Shown: one piece after another, positions 12,801 through 23,075 of the stretch | How the letters are laid out: every line of letters begins with the position of its first letter | Position numbering within the stretch: position 1 is the first letter of the stretch | Assembly: GCA_954871525.1 (NCBI GenBank) | Contig: OX940863.1 | Location: 24,130,001 to 24,194,000, forward strand | Length of the DNA stretch: 64,000 bases | Source of the DNA: Parietaria judaica | Taxonomy: Eukaryota > Streptophyta > Magnoliopsida > Rosales > Urticaceae | Direction: 5' to 3' | Made by a program: the position numbers and the translations under genes | The notes under the pieces: model-generated | Databases searched by the model: none | Told to the model about the DNA's origin: nothing | What the model saw: the letters and a program-made list of their open reading frames with translations, nothing else

Positions 12801-13117
12801 CCTTCCTGTAACATGAGGTTGAAAAAAGGATCGTTATTTCCCCCCCTACATTGAGCCACCGCGTCGGCCAACTCTGGGGGCACACGGTCGGGATTGGCGT
12901 GGTGCTGGGCCACCGCCCGGACTAGACTAGGTCTTAGAGACCGTACTGTATCGTCGGGATAATTTGGATTGTGAGGGGAAGGGAATAGTTCTGCCGGTAG
13001 CCTAACGGGAATGTAGTCGTCGGGACAAGTATCCGATGTTCCCCCTTGTAGAAATTGGGGTTGCAAATTCCTGGCCGCCCTTCGACCCCCGGAACTACCG
13101 CCGCTTCTTCGAGACAT
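9806..13117 (-). CDS. hAT transposase (BED zinc finger, hATC dimerisation domain)
   Basis: The model is two exons: 13117-12558 and 11717-9806. The donor reads CCGG/GTAATA and the acceptor TTAATAG/GGAAAG; phases agree, giving about 823 aa. Exon 1 encodes an arginine/glycine-rich start and an acidic segment with degenerate repeats of the kind PEDADPDQTQ. Exon 2 encodes a BED-type zinc finger (CKKC...HKKAC), a catalytic core with TTDLWSG and ITLDNAANNN that provide conserved Asp residues, the DNNTRWNSTYLML motif, and a C-terminal hATC domain (SSVASESAFSSA, DDRRAS). Without splicing, exon 2 could start at an in-frame ATG at 11752 (648 aa), but the first codons would then be intron sequence. There are no stops or frameshifts. 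Closest in type to RICESLEEPER/Ac-like transposases. Confidence 0.9.
11896..12000. repeat. Short direct repeat GAACTCCCCGAGGTTCC
   Basis: The 17-base core occurs near 11900 and 11979 within the transposase intron. Each copy is itself partly palindromic. Function unknown. Confidence 0.6.
12134..12388. repeat. Perfect 70-bp direct repeat inside the hAT intron
   Basis: Positions 12134-12203 and 12319-12388 are identical over 70 bases, each starting TCAAGAAAATCG and ending GACTTTCAAG. They lie 185 bases apart in the single intron of the transposase gene. The perfect identity stands out from the AT-rich, drifting sequence between them. Confidence 0.85.
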
Positions 13118-13262
13118 AATGATAGAACTTTAGGAATTTTGAAAATTGGAACTTTGGAACTTTAGAACTTTGGAACTTGAGAGAATTTGAGAACTTGAGA
13201 ACTTGAGAGAATTTGAGAGAGAGATGGAAGATTGTTGGTGAGGAAATGAGGGAGGAAGAGGT

Positions 13263-13272
13263 GGTATTTATA
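13263..13272 (-). promoter_or_regulatory. TATA box of hAT transposase gene
   Basis: On the minus strand the sequence reads TATAAATACC, about 150 bases before the transposase start codon. Downstream lies a CT-rich leader made of AAGTTC/AAATTCTCTC repeats (13126-13225), typical of plant 5' UTRs. Confidence 0.5.
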
Positions 13273-13643
13273 GGGTTTGAGGAGAGGGTGGGGTGGGTGA
13301 ATAATTATTGTGGTGGGTGAATAATAGTGGGTAAAAAAAATAAAAATTTGAAATTTTAGGGTTGAATTCGAATAAAGTAGGTAAAAATTGTGGTTGGGTA
13401 ATAAATTTCGGGTGAAAAACGTGTTATTATTGCCACAAACAAACACATCACACGGATCGATGACGTGGCACGATCCTAGCCGTCGGATCGAAAGTTCGGA
13501 TCGCCACCTCACGCGTCGCGACGCGTGCCCAGAATCGCGACGAATCGCGACTTTTGCCGCAAAAGTCGCGACGCGTCGCGATTCCTCCTGTGCACGTCGC
13601 GACGCGTCGAATCGCGGGTAACGACGTCGTATGTGCAGCTCTA

Positions 13644-13651
13644 TTCGTGGT
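13644..13651. repeat. 8-bp target site duplication, right copy
   Basis: TTCGTGGT directly follows the right hAT terminus, identical to 9215-9222. Confidence 0.9.
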
Positions 13652-14253
13652 GGATACAAAAGTAAAACATGCAAACAAAAAGTATGATTAGAAAAGACAA
13701 AATGAAAAAAAAAAAAAAAATTGACCCAAAGAATTTTGTAAAAAAAACTACAGCATGCTTTTTAGTTCATAAACATAAAAAAAAAAAAATAGAACAAAGT
13801 GAAAAGAAAATTAACATTGACCATACGTCTAAAATATAATAAAAAACTCGTTATTATTTTTATCATAGAAAGAGAAAAATAATCAGTGCAAAATAAATGG
13901 TATCATTGTTTATATGCATAATAAATCCATTAATTGAAATATTTTCATGTAAAATACATGTTACATGTTATTATTAATAAGAAAATTGTACGAAATACCC
14001 ATTTTGTGTCAAATCTTTTAAAAAACTATCCATTGTGTGTGTAAAAAACTATCCATAATGGGTAGTTTTTTAAAAGGTTTGCACAAATCTATGTAATATA
14101 TATTTTACATAACATATTTCAGTGTTAATCACTAACTAATCAATGCATACTTGTTCCTCTCTATTGGTATATAAAATGAAAATGTAAAAGACTAGGATAT
14201 CATCTCTTCTTTATTTTTGGTTGTGTTAAGTCATATTCAAACAACTATCTATC

Positions 14254-14284
<31 letters not shown>

Positions 14285-14900
14285 CTGATTACCAGTTTTT
14301 AACAATTAACGTAAAACCTTTTTTTTTTTTTGCCGGCATTTGGCGAAGATGCTTGTTTTTTTATATTATAATATATATATATATATGCAGACGAGTCTAT
14401 TAAATATTTGACATTTTTACCATTAATTCTTTAGATGTTCTAATTTTGGTAAGTTGTTATTTCATCTTATTCATTCAAAACATTGTTATATAAAGGGTCT
14501 ATTTTACCGTTAACGAATAATGAATACGTCATAAATTTGAGGACCAATTATTTTTCTTTCACATTTTCCCTCCAAAAATGATAAAAATACTCAAAATTAA
14601 CAATTATTCTTTTGTCTAATTCTTTGTGTATAGGCGCTAGGTGAGCACATTTACTCTTATATATGATTTAATAGTCTATGTTAAAAAAAATTCTCCAATA
14701 TTTGTAATAATAATAATAATAATAAAATACGACGAATAAATTTTATCGCCTCACATTTGTTGTTGACTATTTTCACTATAGACCCTTGCCGCTTAAGTTG
14801 GTCAAAGTTTGAATACTTTTACCGCGATTATCCCTTTAACAAATGTCCTCTTTAGCGGCGTCAAATAATTAATGTTAACAATGGCCCAACTCAACAACTT
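13652..14900. other. AT-rich spacer before CDKB1
   Basis: No gene is seen. It starts with the tail of the tandem repeat interrupted by the hAT element. A small hairpin lies at about 13998-14092 (two CTTTTAAAAAACTATCC half-sites opposed by GGGTAGTTTTTTAAAAGG). A TA microsatellite lies near 14255-14281 and an AAT run near 14705. Confidence 0.5.
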
Positions 14901-14960
14901 TATTTGCATAATTGCACTTCCCTCCTCTCTATAATTCAAATCTCGGAGCGTCTCTTTCCC

Positions 14961-14971
14961 TCCAACGGTTA
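14961..14971 (+). promoter_or_regulatory. MSA box (MYB3R site) in CDKB1 leader
   Basis: TCCAACGGTTA matches every position of the mitosis-specific activator consensus YCYAACGGYYA. It lies 84 bases before the CDKB1 start codon. MSA boxes are bound by three-repeat MYB factors and drive G2/M transcription of plant mitotic genes, which agrees with a B-type CDK downstream. That it acts here is inferred. Confidence 0.7.
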
Positions 14972-15054
14972 CTTTCTCCAAATCCTAGGGTTTCTTCTTC
15001 TTCTTCCTCCGATTCTCTGCAATTCTAGGGTTTCGAGTTCTCTGATCGGCGACA

Positions 15055-16562
15055 ATGGAGAAGTACGAGAAGCTGGAGAAGGTCGGCGAAGGCACCTACG
15101 GCAAGGTGTACAAGGCCAAGGACAAGACCACCGGCCAGTTGGTCGCTCTGAAGAAGACGAGGCTCGAGATGGACGAGGAAGGAGTCCCTCCGACGGCTCT
15201 CAGGGAGGTCTCGCTCCTCCAGATGCTCTCGCAGTCGCTCTACGTCGTCCGCCTCCTCTCCGTCGAGCACGCCGACGCGCGGAAGGACGCGACCAAGCCG
15301 CCGAAGCCGGTCCTCTACCTCGTGTTCGAATTCCTCGACACGGATCTCAAGAAGTACATCGATTCGCACCGGAAAGGGGCGAACCCTAGGCCGATGCCGC
15401 CCGATCTAGTCCGGAACTTCCTGTTCCAGCTCTGCAAGGGCGTGGCGCACTGCCACTCGCACGGGGTCCTCCACCGCGATCTAAAGCCGCAGAACCTGCT
15501 GCTCGACAAGGAGAGGGGGATCCTGAAGATCGCCGATCTCGGCCTCGGGAGGGCCTTCACCGTGCCGCTCAAGAGCTACACGCACGAGATCGTCACGCTG
15601 TGGTACCGGGCGCCCGAGGTTCTTCTCGGATCCACTCATTACTCCACTGGCGTAGACATGTGGTCCGTCGGCTGTATCTTCGGTGAGAGAACTGTGTGTT
15701 TTCTGTGTTGAATTGAGCGTTTGTTTTCGCAGATGGTTATCTTTCTAACTTGAATTTCGATTTCTCGGTTTCGTAGCCGAGATGGCGAGAAGGCAGGCTC
15801 TGTTCCCCGGTGACTCCGAGTTCCAACAGTTGCTTCACATTTTCAGGTAATTTGTGGTGAATTCCGAGTTCCAAGCAAACATTATACACATGTTGAAGCC
15901 AAGCAATGCCTAAACATTATACACATGGATGATAGATACAGTTGTTTGTATAGATCGTGGTTATGGAGATTGTGTTTGATCATTTGCTTGAGAGTGAAAT
16001 CAGCTGGTTCTTGTGTTCTACATGATTGTTGATTGTCTATGACTGAATTTTTTGCAGGCTTCTGGGGACACCGGGCGAAAAGCAGTGGCCGGGAGTGTCT
16101 GCGCTGAAGGACTGGCACGTGTATCCGCAGTGGGAGCCGCAGAACTTGGCGCGCGCCGTACCTTCTCTCGGAGCCGACGGAGTCGACCTGCTTGCGGTAT
16201 TATTTCATCCAATTTCATTACCAGAAAAACTGAAACTTTTGAAGAAAGCTCCTGAAAAAGCTCAATTCTTTAAAGCAAATATGAAAGAAGAAGAACAATT
16301 AAAGAACTCGAACTACAGTAATCGGAGTCGAATTAGAACAAAATTATGCTGGATTATATAGAACAAAAAAAAAAGACTTTGAAGTGATTCACCCATTCAT
16401 ATTTGTGCTTGATTTGAACATTTTTCGTATTCAAAAAATCCAGCTTAACTGACTTTTTCGACAATGCAGAAAATGCTGAGATACGATCCGGTGGAGAGAA
16501 TTTCAGCAAAAGCGGCGTTAGATCATCCTTATTTCGACAGCCTCGACAAGTCTCAGTTCTGA
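15055..16562 (+). CDS. CDKB1: Cyclin-dependent kinase B1
   Basis: Plant-specific mitotic CDK that acts with A2/B-type cyclins in the nucleus at G2/M. Exons 15055-15682, 15777-15846, 16058-16196 and 16470-16562 join in phase to 309 aa, the typical length. Visible: glycine loop GEGTYGKV with the inhibitory Thr14/Tyr15 pair, catalytic Lys33, the cyclin-binding helix PPTALRE at residues 45-51 that marks the B1 class (B2 has P[PS]TTLRE), HRDLKPQN catalytic loop, ADLGLGRAF in place of DFG, T-loop ending [14 protein letters not shown], and the C terminus [13 protein letters not shown]. Exon 1 is GC-rich compared with its surroundings. The start ATG opens the family-standard [11 protein letters not shown]. 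An MSA box in the leader suggests G2/M expression. Confidence 0.96.
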
Positions 16563-16917
16563 AAGTGTCTTGACTTATCGCCAAGAACGCGTTCAAATCA
16601 GCGAGTTGAGCTAAATCCTGAGTCTCTTGTCATCGTCTCGGTGATCCAAACAAAAACTGTCTGATGTTTGCAATTCAAGTGCTGTTATATTCTGTATGTT
16701 TAAACAAGTTTTCTTTGTGTGATACGAAGCTTATAATAATATTAACGGTTTTATTATTCGGTCTACAAATTTGATTCAGAAATTCATATAATTATTTAGC
16801 AACATCTTACTGAATTGAAGGTCTCGACCCTACAAAGAAAAATAACTAAAAATATCGATTTGATATTCGACATTTTTTGTTTAAGCAATTCGTCAATAAT
16901 GTAAAATCCGCATAGGT
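16563..16917. other. CDKB1 3' flank
   Basis: Probable 3' UTR and short spacer; nothing else recognised. Confidence 0.5.
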
Positions 16918-17161
16918 AAATGGCTTGAATACCCCTGGAACAGGTCGGGTGCTCCTTTCCTTGAACTCAATTTGCTGCGCGGATTAAGATCCCGTGGTAA
17001 TGGTCACGTCTCACGTGCATTTTAAAGGGTAAGCAGTTTTTTTTTTCCTTTCTTCTTTCCGGCTTCAATATGTCTCTTCTTAATATCGAAGTCGCTTTGT
17101 CTAAATTTTTCCAAAGAAAACCGCGACAATTATTGAGTTCCGGGGTATTCAAGCCGATTAC
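16918..17161. mobile_element. Short inverted-repeat element (MITE)
   Basis: The start TAAATGGCTTGAATACCCC and the end, read in reverse complement as TAATCGGCTTGAATACCCC, are near-perfect terminal inverted repeats about 244 bases apart. No clear target duplication was found and no protein is encoded, so superfamily assignment is open. Confidence 0.6.
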
Positions 17162-18205
17162 TCATCAGTTTTTATACAAGTGATAATGAAATCAATGGAT
17201 TGACATATAATCCTATAATTACACATTGTCATTGTCTCCAAAAAGTGAGAAGTTTAGACCATACTTTTTTTTTTTTTTTTTATGAACGAGGGTTTAGACC
17301 ATACATTTGATCGCTATGAATATTTGTCTCTAAGTGGTCGATGCGGTTTTGGTTGATGCGAGCAATAATGGAGAAAATAACATATATGAAAAGAGAGATG
17401 TCAAAAGCAGTGTTTGAAAAATCACGATAATTGTTCAATAATCGCTGAAAACAAGGTTCTCGGTAAGTTATCTCCTCTAATCGTTGTCTTTTTATACTTA
17501 TTGTAATTTTTCGAATCGAAAACTAAGGTACTTATCGAGCAAAGTTTTCAAGTGCAAATTTTTGAAAAGTGGAGGACTTTTCGGTCAATAATGATAAGTC
17601 AACCCTAATATAAATTTTCAAACGACGGCAAAAGTTCCAGAAGATTATAAATTCGCATTTTAAAGGTATTTTTGGGTTTTTTAGTGGATCTTTATAAATT
17701 TAAAGTTTAAATGTTGTATATATATGAATCATGTCAAATTTTCATAATTTTTTTTTTTTGGTAATTTGACGTTTTCCTGAATTTTCCAGTTATTGCAGCA
17801 AAAGTACATTTTTTTTTAGAAATTGGTTAAGTTGAGCTAGTTCTTCGATTTTTTAATGTAATTTAATTTTGTAACATTGTATATATTTATAAACCGTGAA
17901 TTTGACATAATTTGTTTTGTAATTTAATGTTTTCCCGAATTGTGACCTTATTGCGGGTAAATTGCTTTTTTTTTTAATTTGTTAAAGTGAGCTAGTTCTT
18001 TGATTTTTTTTTTTATATAATTTCATTTGTAACATTGTTTATTATTTTATAGGTTTTCCAATTGATAAATCCATCGATAACCGAGACTAATCCATCGATA
18101 AGTTCGATAAGTTTCGATAACAACAAACGATAACTTTTATAGGTTTTCCATCTACAAATCCATCGGTAGACGATAAGTCTGTTGATAACGGAAAACGATT
18201 TATCT
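17162..18205. other. Spacer rich in GATAA-type repeats
   Basis: No gene. The motif TTTTATAGGTTTTCCA occurs twice (near 18046 and 18136) followed by similar GATAA-rich segments, and two partially similar segments near 17740-17900 and 17885-18020 suggest a local duplication. Origin unknown. Confidence 0.4.
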
Positions 18206-18213
18206 GCCAAAAC

Positions 18214-18757
18214 TAGGGCTGAAACCGGGTAAAAAAACCCGATTTTTTTCGATACCCCAAACCCGAACTTGTATATTAAAAGGAAAAAGCCATAAATTCC
18301 GGTTAGGGTTTTTACCCGGATTTTATTTGAAAACCCAAATTTTGAACCCGAACCCGAATTTTAATTGAAAAAAAAATTATAAAACATAAATTCATATTTA
18401 AAATTGAACAATCACAATTACAAAATATAAATTTAGAATTTTGTTGAACATGTTAAACCATAATTCAACAAACATAATCACAATAAACACTTTAAAAACC
18501 ATTTCATAAACATTATAAAAATAAATTGTATATTTATAACTCTTTAATTAAAAATCTGGGTTTTAGTAACCTACTAACCGGGTTTCGAGTTTTATAACTC
18601 AAAGCCCGAAACCCGGAACCGGTTTAATCCGTTGCGTTTTTTTTTTTTAAATTCGGTTTCGGTTTAACCCGGTTTTAATTCGGTTTTGGTTTTTAAAACC
18701 GGATTCGGTCCGGTTTCGGTTAAAAACCCGCATTTTTGGGTTTTATGCACACGCCTA
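18214..18757. mobile_element. Non-autonomous hAT element, 544 bp
   Basis: GCCAAAAC occurs exactly at 18206-18213 and 18758-18765, an 8-bp target duplication. The ends are TAGGGCTGAAACC and, in reverse complement, TAGGCGTGTGCAT. Subterminal regions are packed with AACCCG/CGGGTTT motifs. No coding capacity. Confidence 0.85.
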
Positions 18758-18765
18758 GCCAAAAC

Positions 18766-19689
18766 GATATTAAAATCCTTGGTCAAAAGAGGAATATGAC
18801 TATCTCACAAAATATATTTGGCATATTTTTAAAATTTAACTTTAGGAATCATAAATAATTATGTCAACTTTCTCAATCGATTTTCAGGGTCAATATTTTT
18901 ATTATTACTATTTTTTATTTTCTTCAAAATTTTGTTTATATTTTACAACAAATTTAATAAAACTTTAGTCGCCCATATACTGTCATTCGCACCCCGAGGC
19001 GGCGGTTGCAAGTTGTTAGTGTAAAACTAAGCTTCTAATTTAGCCATAGCTTCAAAACTAATAATTTTGATCTTCAATCTTTCCGAAAACCGCAACCATT
19101 GATAAAAAATAAAATAAAATAGTGATTGGAAGTAAAGCATTTTTTTTAATAAAAAATTGGATACAAGTTTTAAAACCAGATTTGTATAACTAGTTTCGCT
19201 TATGGAATTTTCAATACCCGGAACCTATATTCATCCTCTTGGTATCAGAAAACTCTCAAGGACACCCCCTTCAGTGACATTTTTTTTTTCTTCCCGAAAT
19301 TAATTCGATAACATAAACTTTTATTTATCAAAAGATTGCCTTATAAAATATCAATGCTAGTTCTTTCGCTCTGCATTATCTTCTAACTTCTTTTATACAT
19401 ATGGAAGAGATATTGAATAGATGTAGCAATGAAAGATACTATGCCATGAAATATCGAATGCCAACTATATGTAAGTTAATTGGATTTTTACCTTCATATT
19501 TAATCACATTGACTAAATACATACTTTTAGGATACAAGAATTTATAGGGGAAAACATTTTACCGAGGAGATATAAACTCCGTTTAAGGTAACCCATTAGT
19601 CCCATTCTATACAAATGTGATAATCTATTATATTTAATTACGTATCATCATTTTTTTTAGGGGGGTCAATGCTCCCAAAATGAATCAAT
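18766..19689. other. Spacer, nothing recognised
   Basis: AT-rich sequence with no convincing open frame, RNA gene or repeat structure. Confidence 0.4.
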
Positions 19690-19697
19690 GATAGGAG

Positions 19698-20276
19698 TAG
19701 GGGTGAACAAAAGAAACCGTAAACCGAATTTTTTACCGAGAACCGATCAAACCGATACCGATTAAACCGCATCCGCTATTAAAGCGGTTAAAACCGAATA
19801 TACCGAGAAAAAACCGAATACCGAATTAGGTTTAAACGGGGTTTTCGGTTTTAATGTGAAAACCGCAACCGCTTACCCGGTTTTATCGCTTTAACTAAAT
19901 CTAATATTGTATTTATTATATTCTATTTACCATTTCTATCAACACATCAAAAAGATTTTCTTATCAAATCTCTCGTGTAATATTAGTATTTAGTAATCCG
20001 TTTATGTGTAATAATTTATAATATTAACATTTAGTAGTATGTTTATGTGTGATACTAGTAGTCAATTTATAGAGATGTGGATATTAATTTAAAAGCGGTA
20101 AATGTGGGCAAAACACCGATAATACCGCAACCGAACACCGAATACCGATTATACGGTAAATGCGGTTTTCATCTTTAAAAATAGGGTATTCGGTTATCAT
20201 TTCTAAAATACCGAAATGCGGTATTCGGTCTATTATTTGTCAAAAACCGCACCGAATACCCGCTTGTTCACCCCTA
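19698..20276. mobile_element. Non-autonomous hAT element, 579 bp
   Basis: The 8-bp duplication GATAGGAG lies at 19690-19697 and 20277-20284. Terminal inverted repeat is TAGGGGTGAACAA at both ends (perfect). Subterminal arrays of ACCGAATACC/AAACCG occur in both orientations. No coding capacity. Confidence 0.9.
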
Positions 20277-20284
20277 GATAGGAG

Positions 20285-20459
20285 ACGAGTCAAAGGCCAA
20301 ACAAGAGTCGCTAGTATTTGGTATGAGCTTGAAGGTGAAGGTGTGTATAAGGGCACAAATGCCATGGCCATCTTGTCGCATCAGTGAGTATCTAATTAAC
20401 GTCATTCTAACCAACACACCTCTATTAATATCACCCTTCAAATGTGTGGCCTTTGTAAA
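20285..20459. other. Short spacer
   Basis: Unremarkable sequence between the hAT element and the copia target site. Confidence 0.4.
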
Positions 20460-20464
20460 CTTTC

Positions 20465-21174
20465 TGTTACAAATACACGAGTATACACAACCAAACAGAT
20501 CAACAGAATCAAACACTAAAACAACTAAACCCGATTACAATCAACACAAGATTACATGCAAGAAGTTAAAGAACAATAAAACCTGATCGACTGAGCTCAA
20601 CACTGATTTTCTAGAAGTAAATCAGCCTTCAGAGTCCATCCGCATCATTGGGAGGACAGAGCTGATCGTCGCGAGATCTGAGAGGTACTGATTCCTCGAA
20701 TCCTCCTGATCACAACACGCAGGCTCATCCACCAACTGATTCAAGACAGTTGGAGATCCAGTGAAACCCTAGGTCTCACCGGAACAATCAGTGACGATTG
20801 TGCCTCGCCGTGTAGCTCGGATTACCCCGAGAAGATCCTTGGAGAAGCAGGCTTCGGACTCAGATTCTTGCCGGCGATTAGCTCTCTCTCTCCCCTTCCT
20901 TGCTTTCTTCACGATGCGGATTAGGGCAAGCTTTGCTTCCCTTTTATATGAGCTGAGGGCACGGGCAAGTGTAGACCGTTGGATCAGCAACCACCGATGG
21001 CTTGGATTAAGCCATGTGTCATTATCCTCAATACGACATGACTCTGCACTCAGCTTAACGACAAGTCGTTTACTAATGCTGAGTTCAGGCTTTATTACAT
21101 AAGCCTTAGTGTCGCTTGGGCCTAATGAATATGGGCCTTAATCCTGGGCCTTCTCAGTGGAGCCACTCACAACA
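20465..21174 (-). repeat. Copia 3' LTR
   Basis: 710 bases, TG...CA ends in both orientations, about 99% identical to 26911-27620. Being on the left, it is the 3' LTR of the minus-strand element. Confidence 0.93.
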
Positions 21175-21184
21175 ATCTCCACCT
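21175..21184 (-). other. Polypurine tract of copia element
   Basis: The minus strand reads AGGTGGAGAT directly against the 3' LTR, the expected site and composition for the plus-strand primer. Confidence 0.6.
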
Positions 21185-21281
21185 GTGGCGCCACATTCAG
21201 CATCATAGGACATATTCATCATCAGGCAATGTGTCTTATCATCGCTCGACTCTAAACGACAATAAGACACCTGACGGGACC

Positions 21282-22092
21282 TTAGCCAACGTGTAGTAAA
21301 TTCAAACAATGTTTGAATTTCTGTCCTGTGACAACTTTGGTGCCCATATCAGCAGGATTATCCTCTGTGGCAACTTTCTCCACGCGTATTGTACCTGCAC
21401 TTATTAGAGTACGAACAAAGTGGAATCTAACATCGACATGTTTAGTACGTTCATGATAAACAGGGTTTTTACTTAAATGTAAAGCACTTTGACTATCAGA
21501 GAACACTTTAGCACTTTCGGAAACTAACTTATTTTCCCTTAAGAAACCCTGTAACCATATAGCCTCTTTAATACAATCAGCAAGAGCCACATATTCAGCC
21601 TCAGTGGTAGACAATGCAACCAGAGGTTGAATTTGAGCTTTCCAACAAACACAGCAGTCACCCAGAGAAAAAAATGTAGCTAGTGGTCGACTTCCTAGAG
21701 TCTCTATCACCAGCAAAATCAGAATCTACATAGCCATGAAGGGTAAAGCCACATCCTTTCCTATATACTAGCCCAATATCAATGGTACTATTCACATAAT
21801 TCACAGCCCACATCAATGCATTCCAATGATCTATTCCTGGATTAGACATAAATCTACTTAACACAGATATGCAATGAGCAAGATCAGGCCTAGTGCTAAT
21901 CATAGCATACATCAATGAACCAATTATGTTTGAATAAGGCTTATTCTCCATTTTTAATTTTTCAGAAGCTGTTTTAAGAGATTGAGTCTTATCCAAATTA
22001 AAGTGGCCAGCTAAGGGAACATTAACATGTTTGGCATTTTGGTTTCCAAACTTGTTAATCAGTTTCCTTAGGTATTGATGACGTGTTTTCAC
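21282..22092 (-). pseudogene. Copia pol, RNase H part, frameshifted
   Basis: The end of reverse transcriptase and the RNase H domain lie in two overlapping frames (22092-21658 and 21716-21282). Landmarks include SRFMSNP, DSDFAGD, STTEAEYVAL and HVDVRFHF. The frame change falls at a run of seven A on the plus strand near 21668-21674, a likely one-base indel. The upstream side is cut off from the rest of pol by the 1000-bp solo LTR. Confidence 0.88.
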
Positions 22093-23075
22093 ACACCAAC
22101 AGTCGCGTGAATTGTGAATGGGATTTCGATTTGATATTGCTGAATTTTGTGGATTCTGACCTCCGCGTCGTCAATACTTTAGACGATGACAAAAAATAAA
22201 AATGAAAAGAAAAAGATTAGAACACCAAGGTTTTTTAGAGAGGTTCGTCCCAATGCGGTAGTTGACTACGTCCTCTGTAAGTTTATTGCTTTTTAAAAAA
22301 GGTGATCGACCGAAACCACAAGCCAATTTCTGGTAGATCTAAAGTAAAAGATGAAAAGCTCTGGAAAATACAAATCTCTCTATTCTCTCAGAGTCAATGC
22401 TTGCGTGTGTATGATAGGGTCGTCTTCTTGCTTTTATAAGCTCTTGGTTTCTACCCGTTGGGAGTGTACGTTGGTGATGGCTTCGAGTTCGGAGCTTGGT
22501 TTGCTGTCAAGCTGACACGTAGGCCACGTTTTGAGAGATTTGCGAGGTGGTGGACTTTGACTTGTCGTCGTGGGTTTTGAATTTAAATCGTGGCGATTTT
22601 CCTGGTCGGACCTTGAGGGTTTGAATTGAGGTGGTTGACTTGGTCTGTTCGTGTTCGGATGTTTCGCATGCTTCTGCTCGGATCCCTTTTGTTGACAATC
22701 TCTGTCCGGGGCGAGCTTTTGGGTTCTTCAGGTCGGTTAATTTGTTTGATGTTTGGATTTTGACCTAGTGTTGGTTTTTTGTCTTTAAGTAGGATCTTCA
22801 AGCTCAGCTCGGGGTTTCTTTCCTTGAAAGGCTCTGCTCGGATTCCTTTTAGGCATTTTCTGCTCGTGGTGAACTTCTTGCCCTGTGGGCCTTTGGTTCT
22901 GTTCGGGCCCGAACATGGTCAAATGTTCATTGGGCTTCTGGGCTTTGTGGTTTATAAGCCCGTTTTGCATAAATATTCAATTATATTTATGACTTATGCT
23001 TTTAATTAATTTGAACCACTAATTTAATTAATGATCTCATAACTCCTATTTAAGGAACGAATTTGCACATCAACA
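22076..23075 (-). mobile_element. Solo LTR, exactly 1000 bp, nested in copia pol
   Basis: The insert starts TGATGACGTG and ends CATCAACA, with TG...CA termini. GGTAT flanks it at 22071-22075 and 23076-23080, a 5-bp duplication. It interrupts reverse transcriptase, whose frame continues in phase on the other side. A TATA-like TTATAAAAG on the minus strand near 22435 suggests minus orientation. No internal region remains, as expected after recombination between two LTRs. It is unlike the host LTRs, so it belongs to another family. Confidence 0.85.

Larger units (their letters stand above)
9223..13643 (-). mobile_element. Complete hAT transposon, 4.4 kb
   Basis: The element begins TAGAGCTGCACAT and ends with its exact reverse complement ATGTGCAGCTCTA, a perfect 13-bp terminal inverted repeat. 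TTCGTGGT flanks both sides, the 8-bp duplication expected of hAT elements. Within about 130 bases of each end there are many TCGCGA palindromes (9241-9345 and 13510-13617), probable transposase binding sites. It encodes one two-exon transposase on the minus strand. Perfect ends and duplication plus an unbroken frame point to a recent insertion, possibly still able to move. Confidence 0.93.

Noticed and set aside
14904..15389. 161-codon frame overlapping the CDKB1 leader and exon 1
   Set aside because: Out of frame with the kinase, low-complexity product, and its start lies upstream of the leader.
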